Assembly: GCA_015490475.1 (NCBI GenBank)
Contig: WFXT01000188.1
Coordinates: 1 to 32,256 of the forward strand
Origin: Bacteroidota bacterium
GTDB taxonomy: Bacteria; Bacteroidota; Bacteroidia; JAADEI01
Direction of reading: 5' to 3'
DNA length: 32,256 bases
The position numbers and the translations under genes are program-made. The notes beneath the pieces are model-generated. The model did not search any database. It was not told where the DNA came from and worked only from the letters and a program-made list of their open reading frames with translations. How positions within the stretch are numbered: the first letter of the stretch is position 1; the number at the start of each line of letters is the position of its first letter. Positions 1 through 7,270 of this stretch are shown piece after piece.

Positions 1-2
1 CC

Positions 3-824
3 ACGGGAACTGGTGAACGTAGAGTTCGTCTGGAAGATGGTATATTACTACCAGACTATAGATTGCCAACAGAGGCAGAATGGGAATACGCTGCGTGGGC
101 TATGATTGGTAACTTATTTGCACCTGGTGAAGAAATGTGGCTTGAAACAAAGGTCTTCCCATGGAATGGATATGGTTTACGTTATCCCGTCCACGGTGGC
201 TGGTGGGGTGCGTTCCTCGCCAACTTCAAACGAGGCGAAGGGGACTATATGGGCATTGCGGGATCATTGAACGATGCTGCCTGCCCCACAGCTCCTGTCA
301 ATTCATTTATGCCTAACGATTTTGGTCTTTATAACATGGCAGGTAACGTTGCCGAATGGGTAGCAGACGTCTATAGGCCTTTCACACCACTGGATGCCGA
401 TGACCTCAACGCATTCCGTGGCAACGTCTTCATGAAGTTAGCAGTTGATGAAGAAGGTGTTCCCCTTGAAAAGGATAGTCTCGGCAGACTTCGCTATGTT
501 CCCGTAACAGAAGAAGAAAATGCCAACAGATTGAATTATAAATGGTCTGATTATCGTGATTTCAAAGATGGTGACGAAATGTCAGAAATCTCTTATGATT
601 ATGGTAAAACCACTTTGATAAACAACGAACTGAGAGTATATAAAGGAGGGCACTGGGCAGATGGTCCCTTCTGGCTCGTCCCAGGAACCAGAAGAGCTCT
701 TGATCAAAACCAATCCACTGCATTTATCGGCTTTCGTTGCGCTATGACACGTGTTGGTTCACCACAGGGTAACCAATTTGAAGCTGGAAAATGGTTTAGA
801 GTAAGACCAAAGGGTCGTAAGTAA
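3..824 (+). CDS. gldJ: GldJ-like gliding motility / T9SS lipoprotein, C-terminal part
   Basis: This is a partial gene, open to the left edge, with 273 codons visible before the TAA. It belongs to the formylglycine-generating-enzyme (SUMF1/FGE) fold. Visible hallmarks are YRLPTEAEWEYAA at the start, GLYNMAGNVAEWVADVY in the middle, and RVYKGGHW followed by GFRCAMTRVG near the end. In Bacteroidota this fold was recruited as the outer-membrane lipoproteins GldJ and GldK, which are needed for gliding and type IX secretion; these are structural rather than enzymatic. I choose GldJ over GldK from the RVRLEDG-x-LLPDYRLPTE context and because a gldJ-murF neighbourhood recurs in the phylum as I recall it. 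The lipoprotein signal would lie left of the window and cannot be checked. The TTG at 63 is an internal leucine codon, not a start, since the frame is open and conserved upstream of it. Confidence 0.8.
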   Translation, partial: TGTGERRVRLEDGILLPDYRLPTEAEWEYAAWAMIGNLFAPGEEMWLETKVFPWNGYGLRYPVHGGWWGAFLANFKRGEGDYMGIAGSLNDAACPTAPVNSFMPNDFGLYNMAGNVAEWVADVYRPFTPLDADDLNAFRGNVFMKLAVDEEGVPLEKDSLGRLRYVPVTEEENANRLNYKWSDYRDFKDGDEMSEISYDYGKTTLINNELRVYKGGHWADGPFWLVPGTRRALDQNQSTAFIGFRCAMTRVGSPQGNQFEAGKWFRVRPKGRK

Positions 825-917
825 CGAGAAAGTAACAACTCTTAATCTACTGTATTACAAGCAGGTCAACAAAAGAGAGTTAAAAAGTAGCAGGTATTAT
901 TCTGAAACAATATAGTT

Positions 918-2261
918 GTGATTTTAAGTGATGAAGCAATAGAAAAAATATGGTCACTACATCGCAATAGCAAAAAAGTTGTTTTTGATACACGAGAAAT
1001 TAAGGGGGGAGAACTATTCTGGGCTCTTCCGGGAACAAGAACTCACGGCAATAAGTATGTAAATGAAGCCTTACAGAAGGGGGCAATAGGGGCAATATGT
1101 TCTGATCAATCCAAAACAGACCTCAATAATGTAGTCGTTGTTAAAGATACGTTAAAAGCACTTCAACAATATGCAACATGGTATAGGAAAAGGATCAAAG
1201 CAAAAGCAGTTATAGGTGTAACTGGGAGTTCTGGCAAGACCACAACCAGATCACTGATTTCCCATGTTCTTAGTAGTATGTATTCCGTATCACAGCCAGA
1301 AAGAAACTTCAACAATCATATTGGCGTACCTATAACAATATTGAACACGCCATTAAACACAGACTTTTTAGTTCTGGAATTAGGTGCCAATCATATTGGC
1401 GAGATAGAATTTCTATGTCAAATTGCACAACCTACAGAAGGGTTGATTACAAATATCGGAAGGGCGCATCTGGAAGGCTTTGGTTCCTTTGAGGGCGTTA
1501 TACAGGCAAAAACAGAACTATATAGATGGATAGACCAACATGGAGACACACTATATTTTAACTGTGAAGATGCTTTACTCATAAATAAGAGTGCAAAAAC
1601 AAGGGTTAATAAAATATATTATGGAGTGCGGTCAGGGAAAATTACTGCCCGGATAATAAGTGCCAATCCATTTTTGAAAATAAGATTCAACAAGCCTTTC
1701 AATATATCAGTAAACACACAACTTGCGGGTAAATACAACCTTTACAATATGCTAGCAGCTGCTGCAGTAGGCTTGAAACATAACATTCCCTTACGTATTA
1801 TAGCAAAACAACTTGCTACTTTTCGCCCCGTGGAAATGAGGTCAAACCTGGTGAAACTCAAAAATACATGGGTATGGTATGATGCTTACAACGCCAATCC
1901 AGACAGTATGCTTGCCAGTCTTAAAAGTTTTACTGAAATAGCACCAGATAATCGTCTTTTTGTCTTGGGTAGTATGAAAGAACTTGGCAAAGAAAGCGCA
2001 CATCTTCACAGGAAAATTCTGGAATATGTGATTAAGGTAATGGCACCGAATGATAAGATTGTATGCATTGGTCAAGAATGGACAGAATTACTACCCGAAC
2101 TTACTTCAAAAGGAATTCACTGGTCTGCATCCCTTGATAGCAAGATAGAAAAAATTATTTTGAACTTGTTGAAGAATAGAAAATACGTCTTTTTGAAAGG
2201 GTCGCGTGAAAACAGACTTGAATTAGTATTTCAGAAAATAAAGGAACTTTTGGCAGATTAA
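918..2261 (+). CDS. murF: UDP-N-acetylmuramoyl-tripeptide--D-alanyl-D-alanine ligase
   Basis: This enzyme adds D-Ala-D-Ala to UDP-MurNAc-tripeptide in the cytoplasm, the last soluble step of the peptidoglycan precursor pathway. The 447-residue product has the Mur-ligase order. An N-terminal UDP-binding part carries FDTREIKGGELFWALPG (about 23-39), followed by the ATP loop GSSGKTT at 103-109. The central domain has NFNNHIGVP and LELGANHIGEIEFL, and the C-terminal domain has DAYNANPDSM, which is characteristic of MurF. The length is normal for the family. The start is GTG at 918; no in-frame ATG lies nearby. It is separated by 93 bases from gldJ, with no promoter box that I recognise, so read-through from gldJ is plausible. 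Confidence 0.95.
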   Translation: MILSDEAIEKIWSLHRNSKKVVFDTREIKGGELFWALPGTRTHGNKYVNEALQKGAIGAICSDQSKTDLNNVVVVKDTLKALQQYATWYRKRIKAKAVIGVTGSSGKTTTRSLISHVLSSMYSVSQPERNFNNHIGVPITILNTPLNTDFLVLELGANHIGEIEFLCQIAQPTEGLITNIGRAHLEGFGSFEGVIQAKTELYRWIDQHGDTLYFNCEDALLINKSAKTRVNKIYYGVRSGKITARIISANPFLKIRFNKPFNISVNTQLAGKYNLYNMLAAAAVGLKHNIPLRIIAKQLATFRPVEMRSNLVKLKNTWVWYDAYNANPDSMLASLKSFTEIAPDNRLFVLGSMKELGKESAHLHRKILEYVIKVMAPNDKIVCIGQEWTELLPELTSKGIHWSASLDSKIEKIILNLLKNRKYVFLKGSRENRLELVFQKIKELLAD

Positions 2262-2280
2262 ATAAGTTTATCTAATTTTG
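2249..2280 (+). promoter_or_regulatory. Upstream promoter of the sigma/anti-sigma operon (P1)
   Basis: TTTG at 2249-2252 and TAATTTTG at 2273-2280 are separated by 20 bases, matching the Bacteroidota -33/-7 pattern TTTG / TAnnTTTG. The -33 element lies in the last codons of murF. Short inverted arms TATCT (2269-2273) and AGATA (2286-2290) flank the -7 box. Confidence 0.6.
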
Positions 2281-2302
2281 CGTTCAGATAGAAAAACAAA
2301 CC

Positions 2303-2310
2303 TAATTTTG
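2303..2310 (+). promoter_or_regulatory. Second -7 box in front of the sigma gene (P2)
   Basis: A second TAATTTTG lies 30 bases below the first. The TTTG of the first box (2277-2280) is 22 bases upstream and could act as a loosely spaced -33 element. Transcription would begin roughly 15 bases before the ATG at 2334. Confidence 0.4.
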
Positions 2311-2333
2311 AAACCTTTGAAAAAACAAACAAG

Positions 2334-3080
2334 ATGAGTGAGATGGAAGTTCCAGTAAACAAGGAAGAGCATCCAGACCGGGAAAACGATAATATTAACC
2401 AGGAGGGGGAACAATTAGAAAAAACGCAAGAGGAAGCTACCATGGGTAGAAGGCGAAAGAGAAAGGAACTTAACATTAGCGAAGAGGAAAGGCAACGTCG
2501 CCTTAGAATATTTGAGAAAGAGATTGAACCCTTAATTAATGACCTGCTGAGGTTTGCTACAACATTCCTAACCCAAGGCAATATAGACGATGCTTATGAC
2601 CTTGTTCAAGAAACTTTGTTGCGTGCCTTTGAATCCTTAGACACATATAAGGAAGGCACCAAAATTAAAGCATGGCTCTACACTATAATGAGAAATTTGT
2701 ACATAAACGAATACAGGAAAAGGAAATCTGCCCCACAAACAATAGCCTATGAGGAATATTCAACATTCAAGTCAGATGACGATGAAGAGGGTCCACCACC
2801 CCAAATGACACCAGCGGGTGACATGCGTCAAGAAGTTGAATCCTCTTATTTATCAGAAGAAGTAGTCAAAGCCTTAAACAAACTTCCGGAAGAATTTAGA
2901 ATTATAGTCTTGCTTGCAGATGTGGATGAACTAAAATACGAAGAGATTGCAAAAATACTGGGCATTCCAATAGGGACTGTAAGGTCTCGTTTGCACAGAG
3001 CACGCAGAATGCTTAAAAAGGAACTGAAAGAATATGCTAAGAAGTTATATAGAATTGAGGACAAATCCTCAAAGGACTAA
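2334..3080 (+). CDS. ECF (sigma-70 family, group 4) RNA polymerase sigma factor
   Basis: This is an extracytoplasmic-function sigma factor that directs RNA polymerase to a stress or envelope regulon. Region 2 is seen in DAYDLVQETLLRAF and in the WLYTIMRNLYINEYRKRK helix. Region 4 is seen in LPEEFRIIVLLADVDELKYEEIAKILGIPIGTVRSRLHRARR. The 248-residue reading has an unusually long, acidic N-terminal extension of about 75 residues before region 2. An alternative start at ATG 2442 is preceded by the Shine-Dalgarno-like AGAGGAAG and would give 212 residues, closer to the usual ECF size. I keep 2334 because the promoter boxes lie just upstream and Bacteroidota often lack Shine-Dalgarno sites, but the start is undecided. 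The gene is followed after 11 bases by its likely anti-sigma factor. Confidence 0.9.
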   Translation: MSEMEVPVNKEEHPDRENDNINQEGEQLEKTQEEATMGRRRKRKELNISEEERQRRLRIFEKEIEPLINDLLRFATTFLTQGNIDDAYDLVQETLLRAFESLDTYKEGTKIKAWLYTIMRNLYINEYRKRKSAPQTIAYEEYSTFKSDDDEEGPPPQMTPAGDMRQEVESSYLSEEVVKALNKLPEEFRIIVLLADVDELKYEEIAKILGIPIGTVRSRLHRARRMLKKELKEYAKKLYRIEDKSSKD

Positions 3081-3091
3081 ACAGCAGGTAA

Positions 3092-3352
3092 ATGGGATTT
3101 GGGAACAATGCATGTGTAAAATTCAGACGCCTGCTGGAAGATGCCCTTGATGGAAATCTTTCCCCAGAAGAATATAGAGCTTTCATAAAACACGCAACTT
3201 TTTGCCCTGCTTGTCATAGGAAATTGCGTGGTGAAATAATGTTTAGAAAATTATTGCAAAAAGCTTTCAACAAAAAACAAGAGGAACTTTTCAAGGACAA
3301 AGCACAACGTTTAATTGTTTCAATAAAACAGATGATTCATCAACAGCGGTAA
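3092..3352 (+). CDS. Small zinc-binding anti-sigma factor candidate (ZAS/zf-HC2 type)
   Basis: An 86-residue protein encoded 11 bases after the ECF sigma gene. It contains Cys8 and the motif H34-x3-C38-x2-C41 (HATFCPAC), within a helix-rich sequence with the LSPEEYRAFIKH stretch usual before the zinc motif. This is the zinc anti-sigma (ZAS) pattern, in which one zinc is held by His and Cys residues and the domain clamps an ECF sigma factor. No membrane segment or periplasmic domain is visible, so it would be a soluble cytoplasmic regulator, sensing either through the zinc cysteines (redox) or a partner. The C-terminal half is a basic amphipathic helix. Regulation of the neighbouring sigma factor is inferred from the motif and gene order. 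Confidence 0.75.
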   Translation: MGFGNNACVKFRRLLEDALDGNLSPEEYRAFIKHATFCPACHRKLRGEIMFRKLLQKAFNKKQEELFKDKAQRLIVSIKQMIHQQR

Positions 3353-3362
3353 TCTTCCAGCA

Positions 3363-4256
3363 GTGCGTATAGAAGTGGACCCAGATTCAGGATTTTGCTT
3401 TGGCGTTGTCTATGCTATTGCGCAAGCAGAATTCTTTTTAGACCAAGGCATTAAGGTATATTGTCTGGGAGACATTGTCCATAATGATAAAGAGGTTGAG
3501 CGTTTGAAAGCAAAGGGCTTGGAAATCATTGACCATGAGCAATTAAAACAGTTAAAAGATGCTATAGTTCTCATAAGGGCACATGGGGAACCCCCACAGA
3601 CATATAAAATAGCGAAGGAAAATGACATAACACTTATTGATGCATCATGTCCAATTGTTCTGAAATTACAAAATAGGATAAGAGAAGTTGTTAGAGAAGC
3701 CCCTGAGGGATCTCAAATAGTTATATATGGCAAACCAGGACATCCAGAAGTGATTGGTTTATTAGGACAAATTCCTGATGATGCCCATGTAGATAAAATT
3801 CTAATTACAGGTGAAGATGATGCCTTTGAAAAAATTGATTTTTCAAGACCCATCTATCTCTTTTCTCAAACCACTAAGAGCATAGATAAGTATTACAAGC
3901 TTGGCGAAACTATTAAAAAGAAAGCTGCAGAATATAACAACCAGCAAGTGTTTTTCAATGATACTATATGCAGACAAGTATCCAACAGAGATACTAAAAT
4001 CAAAGAATTTGCCAAGCAATTTGATGTTGTTTTGTTCGTAGCAGGCAAGAAAAGTTCCAATGGAAAAGTACTATTTGAAGCGGCAAAATCTGTCAACCCA
4101 AACACCTACTTTATCTCTTCTGTAGAAGACATTCACTTAGATTGGTTTGAAAACGCTGATTCCATAGGTATTTGCGGTGCCACTTCGACACCAGCTTGGC
4201 TGATGGAACAAGTTAAAGAGTTTTTGGCCAGAGAACTAAATACCTATTCTGTTTAG
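3363..4256 (+). CDS. ispH: 4-hydroxy-3-methylbut-2-enyl diphosphate reductase
   Basis: IspH (LytB) is the iron-sulfur enzyme that makes isopentenyl and dimethylallyl diphosphate from HMBPP in the last step of the MEP isoprenoid pathway. The 297-residue product has the three cluster cysteines in family contexts: C12 in SGFCFGV, C96 in DASCPIV and C203 in NDTICRQVSNRD. It also has the substrate-binding segments GDIVHNDKEV, LIRAHGEPP and GKPGHPEVIG, and the terminal GATSTPAWLMEQV. The start is GTG at 3363, 10 bases after the anti-sigma gene, so it is probably read with the sigma/anti-sigma pair. Production of an oxygen-sensitive Fe-S enzyme from a sigma-factor operon would fit redox control, but that is inference. 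Confidence 0.96.
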   Translation: MRIEVDPDSGFCFGVVYAIAQAEFFLDQGIKVYCLGDIVHNDKEVERLKAKGLEIIDHEQLKQLKDAIVLIRAHGEPPQTYKIAKENDITLIDASCPIVLKLQNRIREVVREAPEGSQIVIYGKPGHPEVIGLLGQIPDDAHVDKILITGEDDAFEKIDFSRPIYLFSQTTKSIDKYYKLGETIKKKAAEYNNQQVFFNDTICRQVSNRDTKIKEFAKQFDVVLFVAGKKSSNGKVLFEAAKSVNPNTYFISSVEDIHLDWFENADSIGICGATSTPAWLMEQVKEFLARELNTYSV

Positions 4257-4267
4257 TTATAGTTATA

Positions 4268-4275
4268 TAACTTTG
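4268..4275 (+). promoter_or_regulatory. -7 box of the S1 gene overlapping a palindrome
   Basis: TAACTTTG fits the TAnnTTTG element, 20 bases before the GTG start of the S1 gene. No TTTG stands at the right distance upstream. The perfect 12-base palindrome AGTTATATAACT (4261-4272) overlaps the box. Confidence 0.4.
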
Positions 4276-4295
4276 TCATCTGAAAAACAATTGCC

Positions 4296-6221
4296 GTGGG
4301 AAACAAGACAGCAGTGACTGGAACAGAAGAAGTTAAGCCATTAATAGAGAAAACAGAAGAAGGTTTTTCATGGGAAGATTTAGCTCGCGCTGAAAAAACT
4401 CAGGAAAACGAAGATATTGTCGTTGCCCTAAAAGAGTATCTAAAACAACGTCCGGATATTAAGCCTCTGGAGAGGGCTGATATAGTAAAGGGTAAGGTTT
4501 TGAAAGTGGAAGACGAAGACGTAGTAGTAGAACTGGATTATAAGTTTAACAGCGTAATTCCACTTGCCGAATTCAAAGGGGAACCCGACCCTCAACCGGG
4601 AGACGAAATTGAAGTTTATGTAGAAAAGAGTGAGGACAGGAAAGGGCAAGTAAAATTGTCCCGTCGTAAAGCACGCATACTCAGAGCATGGGATAAGTTA
4701 GTTGAGGCATATCACACAGGAGAAGTTCTTGAAGCTAAGATTATTGCTAAGACAAGGGGAGGGCTTGTTGCTGAATGCTTCGGCATTTATGAATGCTTCC
4801 TGCCTGGCTCACAAATTAGTATTGAACCCGTTGAAGATTATGACGCATATGTAGGCAAAACGCTACCTGTCAAGGTAGTTAAGATTAACGAAGCGATAAT
4901 GAATGCTGTCGTTTCACACAAAGCAGTTCAAGAAGAGGAAAGAGAGCGTCGCAGACGTGAAATCATTGAAAAACTTGAGCCGGGACTAGTTCTTGAAGGT
5001 GTTATTAAGAACATAGTGGACTGGGGAGTATTCGTCGACCTCGGTAGTATTGATGGTTTAGTATATATATCTGACCTTACATGGAGGAGAATAAAGCATC
5101 CTTCCGACCTTGGCTTGAAAGTCGGAGACAAAGTGCGTGTGGTTGTTCTCGGATTTGACGAAGATAAGACCAAGATAAGCCTTGGTATGAAACAACTGGA
5201 GCCAGACCCATGGGAAAATATAACCGAAAAGATAAAAGTTGGGGACAAGGTCAAAGGCAAAGTAGTGCATATACAACCCTATGGTGCATTTATTGAAGTG
5301 TTACCTGGGGTAGAAGGCTTGGTGCACGTATCTGAAATATCATGGGGGTACAAGAAACCCAACCCCTTTGAATATTTCAAAGAGGGACAGGAAGTTGAAG
5401 CAGTCGTTACAGACATAGACCCGGAAAACAGGAGAATGAGTCTTAGTATTAAAAGGCTTAAGCCTGACCCATGGGAAAACATTGAATCCAAATATGTCAC
5501 AGGCAATAAGTATAAAGGTAAAGTCATTGAACTCAGACCATATGGAGCATTGGTTGAGCTTGAAGAAGGTGTTTATGGTATAGTGAGAAATGAAGACCTA
5601 TCATGGACAAAACGAGTCATGCATCCCTCTGAAATTGTAAAAGAAGGAGATGAAATAGATGTTGTTGTTCTCGGCTATGACCACGATAAAAGATTACTCA
5701 AACTTGGACACAAACAAGTTGAAGAGAATCCATGGCACACCTTTGAAACAGTATTTACTCCAGGTTCAATTCACAAAGGAACTATTAAATCCATTTCTGG
5801 CAGTGAAGCCATTGTTGAGCTGCCATATGGTGTGGAAGCAAGGGCACAGGTGAGAGACCTCAAGAAAGAAGATGGTACTATAGCGCAGGTTGACGAAACT
5901 CTTGACTTTATGGTTGTTGATTTCAACAAGAAAAAACAACTCATTAAAGTATCACATACTAAGGTATGGAGACAAGCCAAGGAGGAAGAGAAAGCACGCC
6001 AAGAAGCTCGCAAACTAATCAAGAAAAAGTCCAAGAAAACTACTAAGGCCGCACCAAAGGCACAGAAGAAAACAGCACCGGCAAAACCGAAAAAGCCTCA
6101 ACCACGACCCAGTGGTGCTAAATTGGATGAATTTATTGACCTTGACCAATTATTAGGTGAAGAAGGCCAACAAGAAAGCTCAGACAACAAAGAGCAAAAC
6201 AAAGACTCCAACAAGGAATAA
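4296..6221 (+). CDS. rpsA: 30S ribosomal protein S1
   Basis: S1 binds mRNA on the 30S subunit and helps initiation; it matters especially where Shine-Dalgarno sites are weak, as in Bacteroidota. The 641-residue product shows six S1/OB-fold repeats, at about 63-130, 147-212, 230-300, 313-383, 401-472 and 488-555. Repeats 3 to 5 carry the classic cores GVFVDLGSIDGLVYISDL, GAFIEVLPGVEGLVHVSEI and GALVELEEGVYGIVRNEDL. The repeat boundaries are marked by the recurring phrase DPWENI. After 555 there is a low-complexity Lys/Ala/Pro tail and then an acidic, Gln/Ser-rich end. The start is GTG at 4296. It follows ispH by 39 bases, with its own -7 box in the gap. Confidence 0.95.
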   Translation: MGNKTAVTGTEEVKPLIEKTEEGFSWEDLARAEKTQENEDIVVALKEYLKQRPDIKPLERADIVKGKVLKVEDEDVVVELDYKFNSVIPLAEFKGEPDPQPGDEIEVYVEKSEDRKGQVKLSRRKARILRAWDKLVEAYHTGEVLEAKIIAKTRGGLVAECFGIYECFLPGSQISIEPVEDYDAYVGKTLPVKVVKINEAIMNAVVSHKAVQEEERERRRREIIEKLEPGLVLEGVIKNIVDWGVFVDLGSIDGLVYISDLTWRRIKHPSDLGLKVGDKVRVVVLGFDEDKTKISLGMKQLEPDPWENITEKIKVGDKVKGKVVHIQPYGAFIEVLPGVEGLVHVSEISWGYKKPNPFEYFKEGQEVEAVVTDIDPENRRMSLSIKRLKPDPWENIESKYVTGNKYKGKVIELRPYGALVELEEGVYGIVRNEDLSWTKRVMHPSEIVKEGDEIDVVVLGYDHDKRLLKLGHKQVEENPWHTFETVFTPGSIHKGTIKSISGSEAIVELPYGVEARAQVRDLKKEDGTIAQVDETLDFMVVDFNKKKQLIKVSHTKVWRQAKEEEKARQEARKLIKKKSKKTTKAAPKAQKKTAPAKPKKPQPRPSGAKLDEFIDLDQLLGEEGQQESSDNKEQNKDSNKE

Positions 6222-6244
6222 GTTTTATACATAAGAATTCACGC

Positions 6245-6279
6245 CTGCTATTTCCGGCATTAACAAATTTGCCGAGCAG
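6245..6279. terminator. Inverted repeat between convergent S1 and GDPD-like genes
   Basis: CTGCT (6245-6249) and CGGCA (6255-6259) pair with TGCCG (6270-6274) and AGCAG (6275-6279). This gives a two-part stem of 10 pairs with a five-base bulge and a loop of about 10 bases. It lies in the gap between two convergent genes, where a bidirectional terminator is expected. There is no strong T run on either side, so the call is tentative. The rest of 6222-6340 shows nothing else. Confidence 0.4.
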
Positions 6280-6340
6280 ATTAGGATATTTTAGAAAGGT
6301 ATTTTTAGCGACTTTTTGATACATAAAGGGATTTTTGGAA

Positions 6341-7270
6341 TCAATTATATGCTATTGCATGTTTATCTGCCTGTATTATGGCAGGTCCTTTGTCTTTAAG
6401 CAAGTTCAATGCTTTCTTAAAAGATGTTGAATCTGTGGCTGCCCATAATTGAATCAGAAAATGATTATCCGAATGTATTTTATAAAAAAAACCATATATT
6501 TCACCAACCTCTCTTTCTGTAGTGGTTTCTATTGATTTACTAATACAATTAACATACCCATGCTTAGTAAGGAGTTGTCGGATGCTATCCGTAAAATTCA
6601 CAATAATAAGGCACTTGTACCTAATATCAGGTACGTATTTATTAATAAAGTATAATTGTTCAAGGTCCCATCCTTCAACGGCTAATCTATCTTTTATCTC
6701 AGGATATGTGTTAACCAAGTGAAATAATGCAATAGCAAACGTTTCTTTATACTGCCCAGCAACTTTATCACAAGAATCAGCACACAAATCTTTCCAATAT
6801 GTTGTATAATAGTTTTTAACATCCAGTGATAATAATCTATTATGGTCTGGAGGCGCTTTCAGAAAAGCATTAAAAACATATTCCAAAGAAACGATATGAT
6901 GGAGTGAGTCGTAAGTTGCATTCAAAGAATCTATCTGTTCAGAAGTTAAAAAATTTATAATGGGTCCGAAAGATTTATCTGTTAAGAAAACATCGTGCCC
7001 TACATAAATCATAGTATCTTTTGAAAGCTGGACATCTACCTCAATCCCTTGAAAAATAGTAAAACCCTCTCTAATAGCGGGATACGTATTGTGGCAAATT
7101 CTATCGGTAGCATATCTATCATGACAATGCTCTCCTCCTGCTCCGTGTCCTATAATATAAACACTTCCGGAATCAAAAATTGGTTTAGAATCTTTTTTAC
7201 AGCCACTCAATAACAAAACAAACAATATCGCTAAAGTGATTATTAGTTGACTAAAACGAATATAAATCAT
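6341..7270 (-). CDS. GDPD-like (glycerophosphodiester phosphodiesterase fold) lipoprotein
   Basis: About 309 residues, starting with a lipoprotein signal (MIYIRF...LFVLLLSGC), so probably anchored in the outer membrane with Cys as the first mature residue. The mature part follows the GDPD TIM-barrel pattern: IIGHGAGGEH, then NTYPAIREGF, GIEVDVQLSKD and VGHD, corresponding to the family's HRG, ENT..A, E.D...T.D and HD signatures. Both histidines and the E-x-D metal pair are kept. The Arg of HRG is Gly and the Glu before NT is His. It may hydrolyse a phosphodiester or be a divergent relative with another activity. The frame is open further upstream, but I start it at the second ATG of a tandem pair (7270 or 7273), where the signal peptide begins. 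That overlaps the 3' end of pnp by about 20 bases and implies translational coupling. Confidence 0.75.
   Translation of the reverse strand: MIYIRFSQLIITLAILFVLLLSGCKKDSKPIFDSGSVYIIGHGAGGEHCHDRYATDRICHNTYPAIREGFTIFQGIEVDVQLSKDTMIYVGHDVFLTDKSFGPIINFLTSEQIDSLNATYDSLHHIVSLEYVFNAFLKAPPDHNRLLSLDVKNYYTTYWKDLCADSCDKVAGQYKETFAIALFHLVNTYPEIKDRLAVEGWDLEQLYFINKYVPDIRYKCLIIVNFTDSIRQLLTKHGYVNCISKSIETTTEREVGEIYGFFYKIHSDNHFLIQLWAATDSTSFKKALNLLKDKGPAIIQADKHAIAYN

Noticed and set aside
825..917. Possible promoter for murF between gldJ and murF
   Set aside because: No TAnnTTTG box or spaced TTTG was found, so read-through from gldJ is the simpler reading.
2258..2581. Minus-strand open frame covering the promoter region and start of the ECF sigma gene
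   Set aside because: The translation is Ser/Leu-rich without motifs, and the plus-strand promoter boxes and sigma gene explain the sequence better.
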